A stretch of DNA of 64,000 bases. Origin: CAWGOF01 sp963824225 (GTDB taxonomy: Bacteria > Acidobacteriota > Polarisedimenticolia > Polarisedimenticolales > Polarisedimenticolaceae). The translations under genes and the position numbers were made by a program. Location of the stretch: contig CAWGOF010000002.1 of NCBI GenBank assembly GCA_963824225.1, positions 620,001 through 684,000 of the forward strand. The letters run 5' to 3'. The notes below the pieces were generated by a model that saw nothing but the letters and a program-made list of their open reading frames with translations, was not told where the DNA came from and ran no database searches. Below are positions 19,601 to 29,200 of this stretch, one piece after another (within the stretch, counting starts at the first letter, position 1; the number at the start of each line of letters is the position of its first letter).

Positions 19601-20942
19601 TGGGGGCGTTCGACGTGCTCATCGGCTGCCAGGTATCGCTCGTCGGGTTATAGCGCCCGCCCGTGATGCTGCCGCCGCCCCAGATGACGACGCGGCCGGC
19701 CACGTACTGAGCCGTCGCGTACGAGCGCGAGCTCGGTGCGCCGACGGTGCTGGTCGATGTCCAGCTGTCGGTCGCCGGAGAGTACCGTCCACCCGTCACG
19801 GTATTCGCGCCTGCGGGATCGGACTGCGCGTCCCCACCCCAGACCACCAACCGTGAGCCGGTCCAGACGCTCGCATGACCGCTGCGGGCGTAGGGAGCGC
19901 CGACCGTGCTCATCGGTGTCCAGGTATCGGTCTGCGGGTTGTAACGCGCACCCGTGTTGACCTGGACGGTAGGGCCCGACGAGTTCCCTTGCGTTCCGCC
20001 CCAGACGATCATCTCGGTGCCGGTCCAAATCGCGGTGTGACCATACCTCGCGCCCGGGCCATTCACGGTGGACATCCGGCTCCAGTGATCGATCAACGGA
20101 TCGTAGCGCTGTCCGTTGCCGAGCTGGTAGCCCCACACCAGCATCTCGGTGCCGGTCCAGACGGCGCTCGGTAGCACCATCGCAACCGGCGGGAACGTAT
20201 CGGTCAGGCGGCTGCTCGTATCCCAGTAGTCTGCGGGCGCGCAGGAACGAGGCGCGGAATCGAGGGCGCTCGACGCGAGGAACGGGTCGGGCAGCGGGAG
20301 CGCATCCGAGGCGACCGTCCGCAGCTCACCGCCAACGCCCGATCGCAGCTCGCTCCACGTGTGCTTGGGGACCTCGCAGAGCGACTGAGTCACTCCTTTC
20401 GTGTCCTCGTCGATGACGGTGCGAAACCGGAACGCGTCCTCGCTCTCCTCGAGCTCGAGCCCCGTTTCGCGGCTCAGTCGTTCTGCTTCGGCTCGGCGAT
20501 CGCCCTGCAGCGCTTCATCGGCCGCGACGAGACTCCGCAGGAGCCTGTCGGCGAGGGCGGGACGGATCAGGCACTCCTGTACTAGCACCGGATCGTCTCC
20601 GAGGGCTTCGAAGACCTCCAGCAGCCGCTCGGGAAGCTGCGTGCTCGCCGCCACGCGCTCGAGCTCTCGCCGCAGCATCTCGCGCGTGATCGGGCTGTGA
20701 TAGCGGCGCTCGAGGAGCAGCGATTGCGCGATCGCGCGGTTCACCTTCTCTTCGATCACGCGGCGCGGGACCGCTGTCTCGAACGGCTCGGTCGCGCCTT
20801 GCCGATGGGCGTAGTACACCCGCTCGATCGCCGTGGTCGCGGCCACGCGCTCCTCGAACGACAGCTCGCGAGGCTGGCCCGAGAACGCGGGGAGGAACAC
20901 CCCGAGGAAGGTGACGCCGACGGCGAGCCTGACGGTAGTCAT
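16677..20942 (-). CDS. Secreted Kelch-repeat/TSP3 protein, paralogue 1
   Basis: 1421 residues from ATG 20942 (GGGAGG upstream; the frame runs on to 21077 without protein character). Signal peptide 1-24. A conserved helical domain lies at about 25-140 (RELSFEERVAATTAIERVYY, PITREMLRRELERVA, LVQECLIRPALADRLLRS) and vaguely resembles SurA/PpiC-type chaperone helices. About thirteen Kelch-like blades with WTGTEMIVWGG-type strands span about 259-870. Thrombospondin type-3 Ca-binding repeats (DTDGDGxGNPG, DNCPxxxNxxQ) start at about 944. A discoidin-like domain of about 140 residues (about 1130-1272) interrupts one TSP3 repeat, and a short C-terminal domain ends in CE. Probably a cell-surface or secreted structural protein; no enzyme motif was seen. 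Confidence 0.88.
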   Translation of the reverse strand: MTTVRLAVGVTFLGVFLPAFSGQPRELSFEERVAATTAIERVYYAHRQGATEPFETAVPRRVIEEKVNRAIAQSLLLERRYHSPITREMLRRELERVAASTQLPERLLEVFEALGDDPVLVQECLIRPALADRLLRSLVAADEALQGDRRAEAERLSRETGLELEESEDAFRFRTVIDEDTKGVTQSLCEVPKHTWSELRSGVGGELRTVASDALPLPDPFLASSALDSAPRSCAPADYWDTSSRLTDTFPPVAMVLPSAVWTGTEMLVWGYQLGNGQRYDPLIDHWSRMSTVNGPGARYGHTAIWTGTEMIVWGGTQGNSSGPTVQVNTGARYNPQTDTWTPMSTVGAPYARSGHASVWTGSRLVVWGGDAQSDPAGANTVTGGRYSPATDSWTSTSTVGAPSSRSYATAQYVAGRVVIWGGGSITGGRYNPTSDTWQPMSTSNAPNAGLPAASVSTGSQLIVWGGGGNDNLATGGIYDPATDSWTSTSTTGAPQGRRETQAVWTGSRMIVWGGLASFTALNSGASFDPTSNSWSPLTTVGAPEARQQHAAVWTGDRMIVWGGRNSFSGGQAKVFESGGRYDPVGDSWTPTATSGNPPPQDGSQVWTGSELIVWGGTGTLGPDLGYRYDPVLDAWTPTSTVNAPSGRTRPEAIWTGSEMIVFNGTLEATHNVENDGARYNPLTDTWIPLPPVTNLFNGQNGVSVNKVVRWTGTRMLVWGGDTVYHSFVQYGLTGALYDPQSNTWTPMAIYPFEPRRQRSAVWTGSELLVWGGNTLAPVSMAPTSYADGARYDLATDTWQMIDGSGGAVARASHQAVWDGNRMLVWGGGWNDPGIPPPQSYDPVARTWAPISLVGAPAIGATVRQSLWTGRWWLLGFDGSPYTGFLYDAVDGHWQPVTQVGAPRTTLATKPVWTKADMMYWASGTGGRYVITAPGTDSDGDGASDACDLCPGLVNLDQSDFDHDGIGDACDPDADADGVADTQDNCRLLSNPSQADSDADGRGDPCDTDGDGDGVDTGDNCPTVPNANQANTDGDAFGDACDSCTDTDGDGSGNPGFAASTCPLDNCPTVSNANQANADGDAFGDACDSCTDTDGDGFGNPGFAASTCPPDNCPATANASQADSELADPTSFAQFASIVTASSEWTSTDYSAMQAAGPPEHAGECAEVPTNWSPSTDVTDPEWLELQYAAPVRATAVSVFEQVEAPFVTAVELRGVDDALRTVWSQTDATACGATLDVSFPLRPYFADTVVVRTAAANFEEIDAVRLVGLGRAPLADGIGDACDNCPGAANPNQTDSDDDGVGDACDCAPGDPGSAGPGDVAGLVLGKPAPGVARLSWTATAGAQSYSITRGDLASVDTWIYGPCWAEGIVGTTHDDPAVPASGEGYLYLIQPWTTACGAGTLGQQAPGVERLNADPARCE
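17601..17876 (-). repeat. Two tandem 138-bp repeats coding for TSP3 units
   Basis: Two adjacent 138-bp units (17601-17738 and 17739-17876) are nearly identical and encode the same 46-residue Asp-rich TSP3 block (DSCTDTDGDG...GNPGFAAST). The period is a multiple of three, so copy number can change without breaking the frame. Confidence 0.8.
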
Positions 20943-21107
20943 GGCCGACCTCCCAGAGCCTGCAAAGAGAAAGGAGTCCGAGCGCGACGGAAACGCCACC
21001 CCGGGATGTCTGTGGGCGAGCTTGTGTGTCGGGGACGGCCGAGACAACGAGCCGCCGGTTGGTGAGGAGCGCACCACGACATGACGTCCCCCCTTCCTGG
21101 CGCTTCC

Positions 21108-21136
21108 GATGTACGCCGAGAACGGCCTGCCGTCAA
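21108..21136 (-). promoter_or_regulatory. Sigma70-type promoter of Kelch/TSP3 paralogue 1
   Basis: TTGACG (21131-21136), a 17-base spacer, and TACATC (21108-21113), read on the minus strand toward the gene starting at 20942. The same boxes, spacing and surrounding sequence (TCGGCGTACATCGGA, GGGGACGTCAT) occur upstream of paralogue 3, so the element is conserved between copies. Confidence 0.65.
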
Positions 21137-21152
21137 CAGGTCTACCGGCGTC

Positions 21153-21720
21153 TCACGGGATCGAGCGGATGAACACCTCGTCGAGCGCGACCGAATCGAG
21201 CGTCTGGTGCCCGGCCGTGCGATCGGTGTCCACGACACGGATCAGCACGCTCCCGGACACCGTTCCGGGCAGACTCCCGACCAGGTCGGTGTCGCCATCG
21301 GCGAGCGGCAGGCTCGCCATCGGGATTGGCGTGAAGGACGCGCCGCCGTTCGTCGACCACTCGAACCGGAAGTCGTCCCCGTCGGTCGACGAGCTGCGGA
21401 ACCCCTCTACGTGCAGCTCGATCGCGCTGCCGGCCGCGACGGTGAAGCTCCACCGTTGCTCGAGCCGGCTGAACTTGGTCGAGGGGCTCCCACCCGTGCT
21501 CAACACCTCGGTGATCGTCTCGACCGCATCGTTCGACGTCAGCGTGGCGCTGAAGGTCCCCGACACGGTGCCGAACACCGCGGTCTCCGCCGAAGCGTGC
21601 GAGTCCGCGATCGTGACGCCCGAGCAGGCGCCGGGACCCGGGCTCCGCTCCTGCTCGGCCGACGTGAAGCCCAGCGTGCCCAGGCCGCAGTCGAAGTTCT
21701 GCGCCTGAGCGAGGTAGGCA
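21153..21720 (-). repeat. Direct repeat copy A (C-terminal domain of paralogue 2)
   Basis: Encodes the last 190 or so residues of paralogue 2. The DNA is nearly identical over long runs to 25666-26230 in paralogue 3, pointing to a recent duplication or gene conversion limited to this end of the genes. Confidence 0.75.
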
Positions 21721-24700
21721 AAGCCCTGGCCCGGAGTCGGATCGCTCGAGTCGGGATAGCTCGTCCCGGTCAATCCTTGGATGAGACAGGCCCCGTAGCC
21801 CGATTCGAGCGTGCTCAGACTTCCGCGCGTGATCGCGTAGGAGTCGGCCCCCGCCACGGGAGACCACGCGATCGTCGTCACCGAACCCGCACGAGACAGA
21901 GCGAGCCCTGTCACCTCGCTCGGCCGCCTGTCGCTCGGATCCTCGACCTGACAGTCGCAGGCGTCGCCTGCACCGTCCGCGTCGGCATCGATCTGAGCCG
22001 CGTTGGCCAACGACGGACAGTTGTCGCAGTAGCCTCCAACGCCGTCGCCATCCCCGTCGCCCTGAGTTGGATTGAAGATCGCGTCGCAGTTATCGGCACT
22101 GGCGCAGAGGTCGTCGCCGTCGGCGTCGGCGCCCGGACCCGGATCGACGGGACACTCGTCGCACACATCGCCTAGCCCATCTGCGTCCGCGTCCGCCTGC
22201 GTGGGGTCGTACACGAAAATACAGTTGTCGGAGGTGTCGATGTCGCCGTCGTTGTCGTCATCGGAATCGCAGGCATCGCCGATCCCGTCGGCCTCGTTGT
22301 CTAGCTGATTGGTGTTGACGGTAAAGTTGCAGTTGTCGCAAAAATCGCCGACGCCATCCGCGTCGCCGTCCGCCTGGGTGGGATTGGGAGAGCGTACACA
22401 GTTGTCGGAGAGGTCGGGCGCTCCGTCGTTGTCGTCATCCTGATCGCAGGCATCGCCCACACCGTCCCCGTCGTTGTCGAGCCCATTCGGGTTCGCAACG
22501 GCCGGGCAGCGATCGCAAGCGTCGCCGCGGCCGTCGGCGTCGGCGTCGGCCTGAGACGGGTTCGCCAACAAGCGACAGTTGTCGTGCGTGTCGACGGCGC
22601 CGTCGCCATCCGCATCCGTGTCGCAAGCATCCCCGAGCCCGTCGTGGTCGAAGTCGGACTGATTGAGATTCACCAAGCCCGGGCAAAGGTCGCAGGCATC
22701 GCTCGCGCCATCGCCGTCGCTATCCGTTCCGGGCGCGGTGACCACGTAGCGGCCTCCGCGTCCGTTCACCCAGTACATCATCTCGCTCTTGGTCCAGACC
22801 GGGTTCGTGGAAACGGTCGAGGTCGGGCCGTCGACCGACGTCATCGGTTGCCACTGATCGTCGACGGGATCGTAGAGGAACCCCGTGTACGGTGTGCCCG
22901 TCACGCCGAGAAGCCACCACTTGCCGGTCCACAGATTCTGTGGGGCAAACGCGACGGTGGGTGCCCCGGTCGTCGCGATCGGCGACCAGGTGTTCGCTAC
23001 AGGGTCATAGCTCTGCGCCGGAGGGCTGCCGGGGCTCCCCCAGAAGCCGCCAAAGATCAACAGTCGGCTCCCGTCCCAAACAGCACGATGACCCCAACGT
23101 CCGATCGCGCCCGAGCCGACGATCATCTGCCAGGTGTTCGACGCAACGTCGTAGCGCGCGCCGTCGGCGAAATACGTGTAGTTATCGTTAAAGTCGTGTA
23201 TCTCGCCGCCCCACAGGAGCATCGCCGAGCCGGTCCAGACAGCAGTGTTCCTGCCACGAGATACGTAGGGATACGACGCGATGGGTGTCCAGGCGTTGGC
23301 CTGCGGGTCATAGATCGCACCTGCACGTGAATAAGAGGAGCCGGAAGGCGGTTGCCCGCCCCAAACCAGCATCCGCGTTCCGGTCCAGAGAACGAACGAC
23401 GAAGCGCCATGGAAGAGGTTCGTGACGGGTGGCAGCGTGGTCCAGCTGTCCGTCAACGGGTTGTACCGTCCACCATCGTTGCGCACAGCGGCGGAGGAAT
23501 AGACGTACCCTTGGAACACGATCATCTCGGAGCCGGTCCAGATCGCCGCCGGTCCCCTGCGCCCCAGGGGGGCGTTGACCGTCGACGTCGGTGTCCAGAC
23601 GTCGAGCATCGGGTTGTAGCGATACCCCCGGTCCGGAGCGAACGTCGTCACGATGCCGCTCCAGACGATCAGCTCGGTCCCCGTCCAGACCTGGGCGCCT
23701 TCAAACGGTGCTGGATTGCCCGTGGTGGCCGTCGGAGTCCAGGAATTGCTGGCCGGGTCATAGCGTCCTCCCGAATCGAGGAACGAGTTCGAAGCGGCCT
23801 CGCCGCCCCAGACGATCATCCGGGATCCGGTCCACACGGCGACGTGACGCTGGCGCGCTGCCGGAGCGTTGGTTGTCGTAACTGGCGACCAACTGTTCGC
23901 CACTGGATCGAAGGTGGCGCCGCTACTCACAGGCGTTCCGCTCGCCGTCCCGCCCCAAACGATCAAACGGCTGCCGGTCCAGACGGAGCCCGGAGCCGTT
24001 CTGCCCACCGGTGCGCCGGATGTGCTCATCAGGGTCCACGTATCGGCCAGGGGATCGTAGATCCCGCCGGTGGCGAACCCGTCCCCGCCCCAGATCAACG
24101 CCTGCGTTCCCGTCGAGGCCGCGGCCCCCGGCTCCCGGGCCGTGGGAGCATCGGTCAAGCTTGTAGGGAGCCAGGTGTCGTTCGTCGGGTCATAACGTGC
24201 TCCCGTGTTGAGACGCGTTCCAAAGCCGTCGAGCGCCCTACCGCCCCAGATCACCACTCGACCGGCGGCATAGACCATCGCTTCGCGATAGCGGACACTT
24301 GGAGCCCCCACCGTGCTCGTGGTGCTCCAACTGTCCGTCGCCGGCGAATAGCGTCCGCCGCTCACGGTCCCAACCGAGAGACCCTGGAAGTCCAGGACCT
24401 GTCCGCCCCAGACGACCATCTCCGTGCCGGTCCACACGCTCGCGTGGAGGCTGCGCGGGGACGGCGCCGAGGTCGTGCTCATCTGCGTCCACGTGTCGCT
24501 CAGCGGGTTGTAGCGCGCGCCGGTACCTAGGTAGGCCTGCGCGTTCGCGCCGCCCCAGACGATCATCTCGGTGCCGGTCCACACGACCGTGTAGTCGGCC
24601 CGCGCACCAGGTCCGCCGGCGGTGGACATACGGCTCCAGTGATCGATCAGTGGGTCGTAGCGCGTGCCGTAATTGACAAGCGAACTCGCCAAGTTGATCT

Positions 24701-25631
24701 GACCACCCCAGACCAGCATCTCGCTGCCGGTCCACACCGCCCTTGCGTTGGTCGTGCCGACGGGCGGGGCGGTGTCCGACAGACTGCCGCTATTCCAATA
24801 GTCCGCAGCAGCACACGCACGCGGCGAGAACGGCGTCGGAGCGGCTACCGGCTCCGGCAACGGCAGGTCATCCAATGCAACAGTCGAGAGCTCGCCGCCG
24901 AGACCCGATCTCAGCTCGTCCCACGTGTGCTTGGGTACCTCGCAGAGCTCGAGAGTCACTCCGTCGGCGTCCTCGCTCGAGGCGACACCGAAGCGGAACG
25001 CGTCCTCGCCCTCCTCGAGCTCCCCGACCTCGCCGATCTTGGCCGGCGCCCGGCCGCGGATCGCATCGAACGATTCTCCCGCCGACTCGCGCGTGATCCG
25101 GGTCACGCCGCAACGGTCCGAGGCATGTTCCGTGGCGAGCGTCCCTCGCAGCGCCTCGCGCCGTAGCCGCTCAGCTTCGGCGCGCCGATCGGCCTGCAGC
25201 GATTCATCTGCCGCGACGAAGCTACGGACCAGCTTGTCTGCGAGTGCCGGACGTATCAGGCACTCCTCGACCAGGACGGGATCGTTCCCCAGGGCGTCGT
25301 AGACCTGCTGCAACCTCTCGGGAAGCTGCGTCTTCCCCGCTACGCGCTCAAGCTCCCTCCGCAGCATCTCGCTCGTGATCGGGTCGCGATACCGCCGTTC
25401 GAGGAGGAGCGACTGCGCGATCACGCGGTTGACCTTCTCCTCGATGACCCGGCGCGGCACGGCTTTCTCGAACGCCTCGGTCGCGCCCTGCCGATGGGTG
25501 TAGTAGACGCGCTCGATCTCCGTCATCGCGGCCACCCGTTCCTCGAACGAGAGCTCGCGAGGCGTGCTCGACGCAGTGGAGGCAAGAAGGAGGCCGAGAG
25601 ACACGATGAAGACCACGTTCCTCGTACTCAT
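21153..25631 (-). CDS. Secreted Kelch-repeat/TSP3 protein, paralogue 2
   Basis: 1492 residues from ATG 25631, which starts MSTRNVVFIVSLGLLLAST; the frame is open to 25751 but that part overlaps the previous gene. Signal peptide 1-22; conserved helical domain (about 23-165, RELSFEERVAAMTEIERVYY); about thirteen Kelch-like blades (about 295-905); a long TSP3 array (about 970-1227, many DxDxDGxGDxCDxC units with paired Cys and Asp); and a C-terminal beta domain (about 1337-1492, ending DEVFIRSIP). It lies 34 bases after paralogue 3 on the same strand and is presumably co-transcribed with it. An extra segment at about 175-210 is not present in paralogue 1. Confidence 0.88.
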   Translation of the reverse strand: MSTRNVVFIVSLGLLLASTASSTPRELSFEERVAAMTEIERVYYTHRQGATEAFEKAVPRRVIEEKVNRVIAQSLLLERRYRDPITSEMLRRELERVAGKTQLPERLQQVYDALGNDPVLVEECLIRPALADKLVRSFVAADESLQADRRAEAERLRREALRGTLATEHASDRCGVTRITRESAGESFDAIRGRAPAKIGEVGELEEGEDAFRFGVASSEDADGVTLELCEVPKHTWDELRSGLGGELSTVALDDLPLPEPVAAPTPFSPRACAAADYWNSGSLSDTAPPVGTTNARAVWTGSEMLVWGGQINLASSLVNYGTRYDPLIDHWSRMSTAGGPGARADYTVVWTGTEMIVWGGANAQAYLGTGARYNPLSDTWTQMSTTSAPSPRSLHASVWTGTEMVVWGGQVLDFQGLSVGTVSGGRYSPATDSWSTTSTVGAPSVRYREAMVYAAGRVVIWGGRALDGFGTRLNTGARYDPTNDTWLPTSLTDAPTAREPGAAASTGTQALIWGGDGFATGGIYDPLADTWTLMSTSGAPVGRTAPGSVWTGSRLIVWGGTASGTPVSSGATFDPVANSWSPVTTTNAPAARQRHVAVWTGSRMIVWGGEAASNSFLDSGGRYDPASNSWTPTATTGNPAPFEGAQVWTGTELIVWSGIVTTFAPDRGYRYNPMLDVWTPTSTVNAPLGRRGPAAIWTGSEMIVFQGYVYSSAAVRNDGGRYNPLTDSWTTLPPVTNLFHGASSFVLWTGTRMLVWGGQPPSGSSYSRAGAIYDPQANAWTPIASYPYVSRGRNTAVWTGSAMLLWGGEIHDFNDNYTYFADGARYDVASNTWQMIVGSGAIGRWGHRAVWDGSRLLIFGGFWGSPGSPPAQSYDPVANTWSPIATTGAPTVAFAPQNLWTGKWWLLGVTGTPYTGFLYDPVDDQWQPMTSVDGPTSTVSTNPVWTKSEMMYWVNGRGGRYVVTAPGTDSDGDGASDACDLCPGLVNLNQSDFDHDGLGDACDTDADGDGAVDTHDNCRLLANPSQADADADGRGDACDRCPAVANPNGLDNDGDGVGDACDQDDDNDGAPDLSDNCVRSPNPTQADGDADGVGDFCDNCNFTVNTNQLDNEADGIGDACDSDDDNDGDIDTSDNCIFVYDPTQADADADGLGDVCDECPVDPGPGADADGDDLCASADNCDAIFNPTQGDGDGDGVGGYCDNCPSLANAAQIDADADGAGDACDCQVEDPSDRRPSEVTGLALSRAGSVTTIAWSPVAGADSYAITRGSLSTLESGYGACLIQGLTGTSYPDSSDPTPGQGFAYLAQAQNFDCGLGTLGFTSAEQERSPGPGACSGVTIADSHASAETAVFGTVSGTFSATLTSNDAVETITEVLSTGGSPSTKFSRLEQRWSFTVAAGSAIELHVEGFRSSSTDGDDFRFEWSTNGGASFTPIPMASLPLADGDTDLVGSLPGTVSGSVLIRVVDTDRTAGHQTLDSVALDEVFIRSIP

Positions 25632-25665
25632 GGTCGACCTCCCACAGTAACCTGCTGCCGGAATC

Positions 25666-26230
25666 TCACGGAATCGACCGAATGAACACCTCGTCGAGCG
25701 CGACCGAATCGAGCGTCTGGTGTCCGGCCGTGCGATCGGTGTCCACGACACGGATCAGCACGCTCCCGGACACCGCTCCGGGCAGATTACCGACCAGGTC
25801 GGTGTCGCCGTCGGCGAGCGGCAGGCTCGCCATCGTGACTGGCGTGAAGGACGCCCCGCCGTTCGTCGACCACTCGAAGCGGAAGTCGTCGCCGTCGGTC
25901 GAGGAGCTGCGGAACCCCTCGACGTGCAGCTCCTTCGTGCTCCCCGCCGCAACCGTGAAGCTCCACCGATGCTCCAGCTGACTGAAGCGCGTCGATGGAC
26001 TCCCACCGCTGCTCAACACTTCGGTGATCGTCTGCGCAACGTCGTTCGATGACTGCGTCGCCGTGAAGCTCCCCGAAACGGTGCCGAACACCGGTGCCTG
26101 GGACGCCGCGTGCGCGTCGCTGATGTTCACGCCCGCGCAGGCGCCAGGGCCCGGACTCCGCTCCAGCTCGGCCGAGGTGAAGCCCAGTGTGCCAAGGCCG
26201 CAATCGAAGTTTTGCGCCTGAACGAGGTAG
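25666..26230 (-). repeat. Direct repeat copy B (C-terminal domain of paralogue 3)
   Basis: Partner of the repeat at 21153-21720; both end in DEVFIRSIP and share the segment TVSGSVLIRVVDTDRTAGHQ with very few differences. Paralogue 1 lacks this domain. Confidence 0.75.
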
Positions 26231-29200
26231 GCAAAGCCCTCGTCTGGAGCCGGAGTCGTCGAGTCGTCGAAGGACGTACTGACGACGTCCTCGTCAAGGC
26301 AGCTCCCGTAGCCCGATCCGAGTGCTGCGATGTTGCCTCGCGTCACCGTGTACCTGTCCGCGCCGGGCGTGGGGAGCCAGGTGAGCGTGGTGACCGCTCC
26401 AGCGCGTGAGACGACGAGACTTTGCACCTCACCGGGCTCGCGGTCGTTCGGATCCTCGGGCCGGCAGTCGCAGGCATCGCCCGCTCCATCGAGGTCGGTG
26501 TCGCCCTGCTGTGAGTTCGCGGCCGAGGGGCAGTTGTCGCACAGCGTGCCGACGCCGTCGGCGTCTGGATCGGCCTGCAGTGCGTTGCTGATCGTCGCGC
26601 AATTGTCGCAGGCATCGCCCGCACCGTCCGCATCGCCATCCTGCTGGCCTGCATTGGCTGCGAGCGGGCAGTTGTCCCCTGCGTCCAGCAAGCCGTCGTT
26701 GTCGTCGTCGGCGTCGCAAGCATCGCCGGCGTCGTCGGCGTCGTGGTCCGCTTGATCGGCGTTGGCATCGAGCGGGCAGTTGTCACAGACGTCGGCTACG
26801 GCGTCCAGATCGTTGTCGACGGCGTACCGACTGCCAGTCCCGAAGCTCTTGCCGCTCTCTCCGGCTAGCTTCCCCCCGCCCCAGACGATCGCGAGGCCGT
26901 CAGCCCAAACGAAGCCGGGAAAGGCCCGGGGCGCGGGCGCGCCGGTCGACGTCGTCGAGGTCCAGGCATTGGCATCGGGGTCGTAGAACCCGCCTGTGTT
27001 GAGGAGAACGCCCGACGGACCACGTCCACCCCACACCATCATGCGTAGCCCGGTCCACACGGCGCCGTGGCGTTCACGGAATGTCGGTACCGACAGCAGG
27101 CTCGTCGGTTGCCACGTGTCGTTGACCGGATCGTACCGACCGCCGGAGTTCAGCGGCATGCTGGGGGAAATGGAGAATCCGCCCCAGACGACCATCTGAC
27201 TCCCGGTCCAGACCGTCGAGAACATGATCCGTGCGCTCGGCGCCCCGACAGTCGACGTGGGTGCCCAGTTGTCCGTCACCGGGTTGTATTGGGCACCTGT
27301 GTTGGTCAGTTGGAAGTCGTTCCCCACGCCGCCCCACACGATCATTCGACTGCCGGTCCAGACCATTCTGTGATACACGCGGGCGCTCGGCGCGGTGCCG
27401 AGAGAGGTCTGGACCCACGTGTCGGTCGACGGGTCGTACCGACCGCCGGTCCGCGTCCCGACTTGGCCACCCAAGTCACCGCCCCAGACGATCATCTCCT
27501 CGCCCGTCCACACCGCGGCGACGGCTTCGCGTGCCACCGGTGCCTGGACGGTCGACATCGGGGTCCAGGTGTCGGCGACAGGGTCGTAGCGAGCGCCGGT
27601 ATTGAGATTGCCGACGGAACTTTGCCCCCCCCAGACGATCATCTGCTGCCCGGTCCAAACGCCGCCGTGCTCACCGCGTGGAGTCGGACTACCGACCTGG
27701 CTCATCGGCGTCCAGGTGTCGAGCAACGGGTCGTAGGTGTGACCCGTTCCAGTCACACGATCCGAGTCGTCAAATCCACCCCAGACCAGGAGGCGCGAGC
27801 CGGTCCACACGCTCGGGAATTCGTAGCGCGGCCCTGGCCCACCCACGGATACCGGAGTCCATGAGTCGGTGGTGGGATCGTACTGACGCCCTGAGACGAG
27901 CGCCCCGTCTCCGCTCGCACCTCGGGTCCCACCCCACACGATCATCCGCGCTCCAGTCCAGACCCCGGTGTGGGAATAACGTTGCGACGGTGCTCCCGTC
28001 CCGGATGTCGGCTGCCACGTGTCGGTCGAGGGGTCGTATCGCCCACCCGTGTCGGTTGAACCGCCGCTCGTACCGCCCCACACCACCATCCGACTTCCGG
28101 TCCAGATCGCACTGTGAAAGCTGCGCGGGCCGGGCGCGGCGACGTCCGAGATCGGTGCCCACGTGTTGCTGACTGGATCGTAGGACCCGCCCCCGAAGGC
28201 GTTTCCGCCCCACACGATCATCCGTGTTCCTGTCCACACGGCCGAATGGAACGCCCTCGGGAACGGCGCGCCGGGGGTTTCGGTCGCCTGCCACGTGTTC
28301 GTGGTCGGGTCGTAGCGCCCGCCCGTGTCGAGGTCCCCCGGCCCGGCGCCATCCCCACCCCACACGATCATCCGCGTTCCCGTCCAGACCGCGCTGTGAT
28401 TCGAACGGCCCTCGGGCGCACCGATCGTGGAAGTCGGCGTCCACGTGTCGGCGACCGGGTCGTACCGGCCGCCCGTGTTCGACGAGCCGCCACCCCACAC
28501 GATCATCCGCGTCCCCGTCCAGACCGCCGACTGCGATTCGTTGCTCGGCGGCCCCCCGAGTTCAGAGACGGGATCCCAGTCGTCGGCAACCGGGTCGTAC
28601 CGCCCGCCCCCGCCAACGTTTCCGCCCCACACGACCATCTTGTTCCCGGTCCAGACCGCTTTGGCGCCGCCTCGTGGAGCTGGCGCATCAACGAGCGACA
28701 TCGGCGTCCACGTATCCGTGAGCGGATCGTAGCGATCTCCCGTGTTGTTGAACAAACCCGAATCGACGCCGCCCCACACGAGCATCAGACTACCGGTCCA
28801 AACGGCCACGTGTTGTTGGCGATTGCGCGGACCATCGTCGAGGATACCGGGGTCCCACGTGTTCGCGGCGGGGCACGACGAGCCGGCAATCGCTGCGGGC
28901 GCGGCCACCGTCTCGACGAAGAGCCCGTCGAGATCAGGGGCGACCTCCGCCCACCAGTCGGACCAGCTGCGCTTCGGCACGGCGTAGCGGACCTGCCCAT
29001 CGTGCGGCAATGAGACATCGAGCACGAATTCCTCGCGCCGCTCCTCGACCGTGACGGACGATCCGCGAGGTGACCCACCTCGCTCCCCGTCAAGCTGCAC
29101 GCGCCGCGGATGGTCGGACCGCGGATCGAGCGTCCGGCGATCGAGCGCGCTCGCGATCGCGTCGATCTCCATCCGGGCGGAATGGTGAATCCGACCGTCG

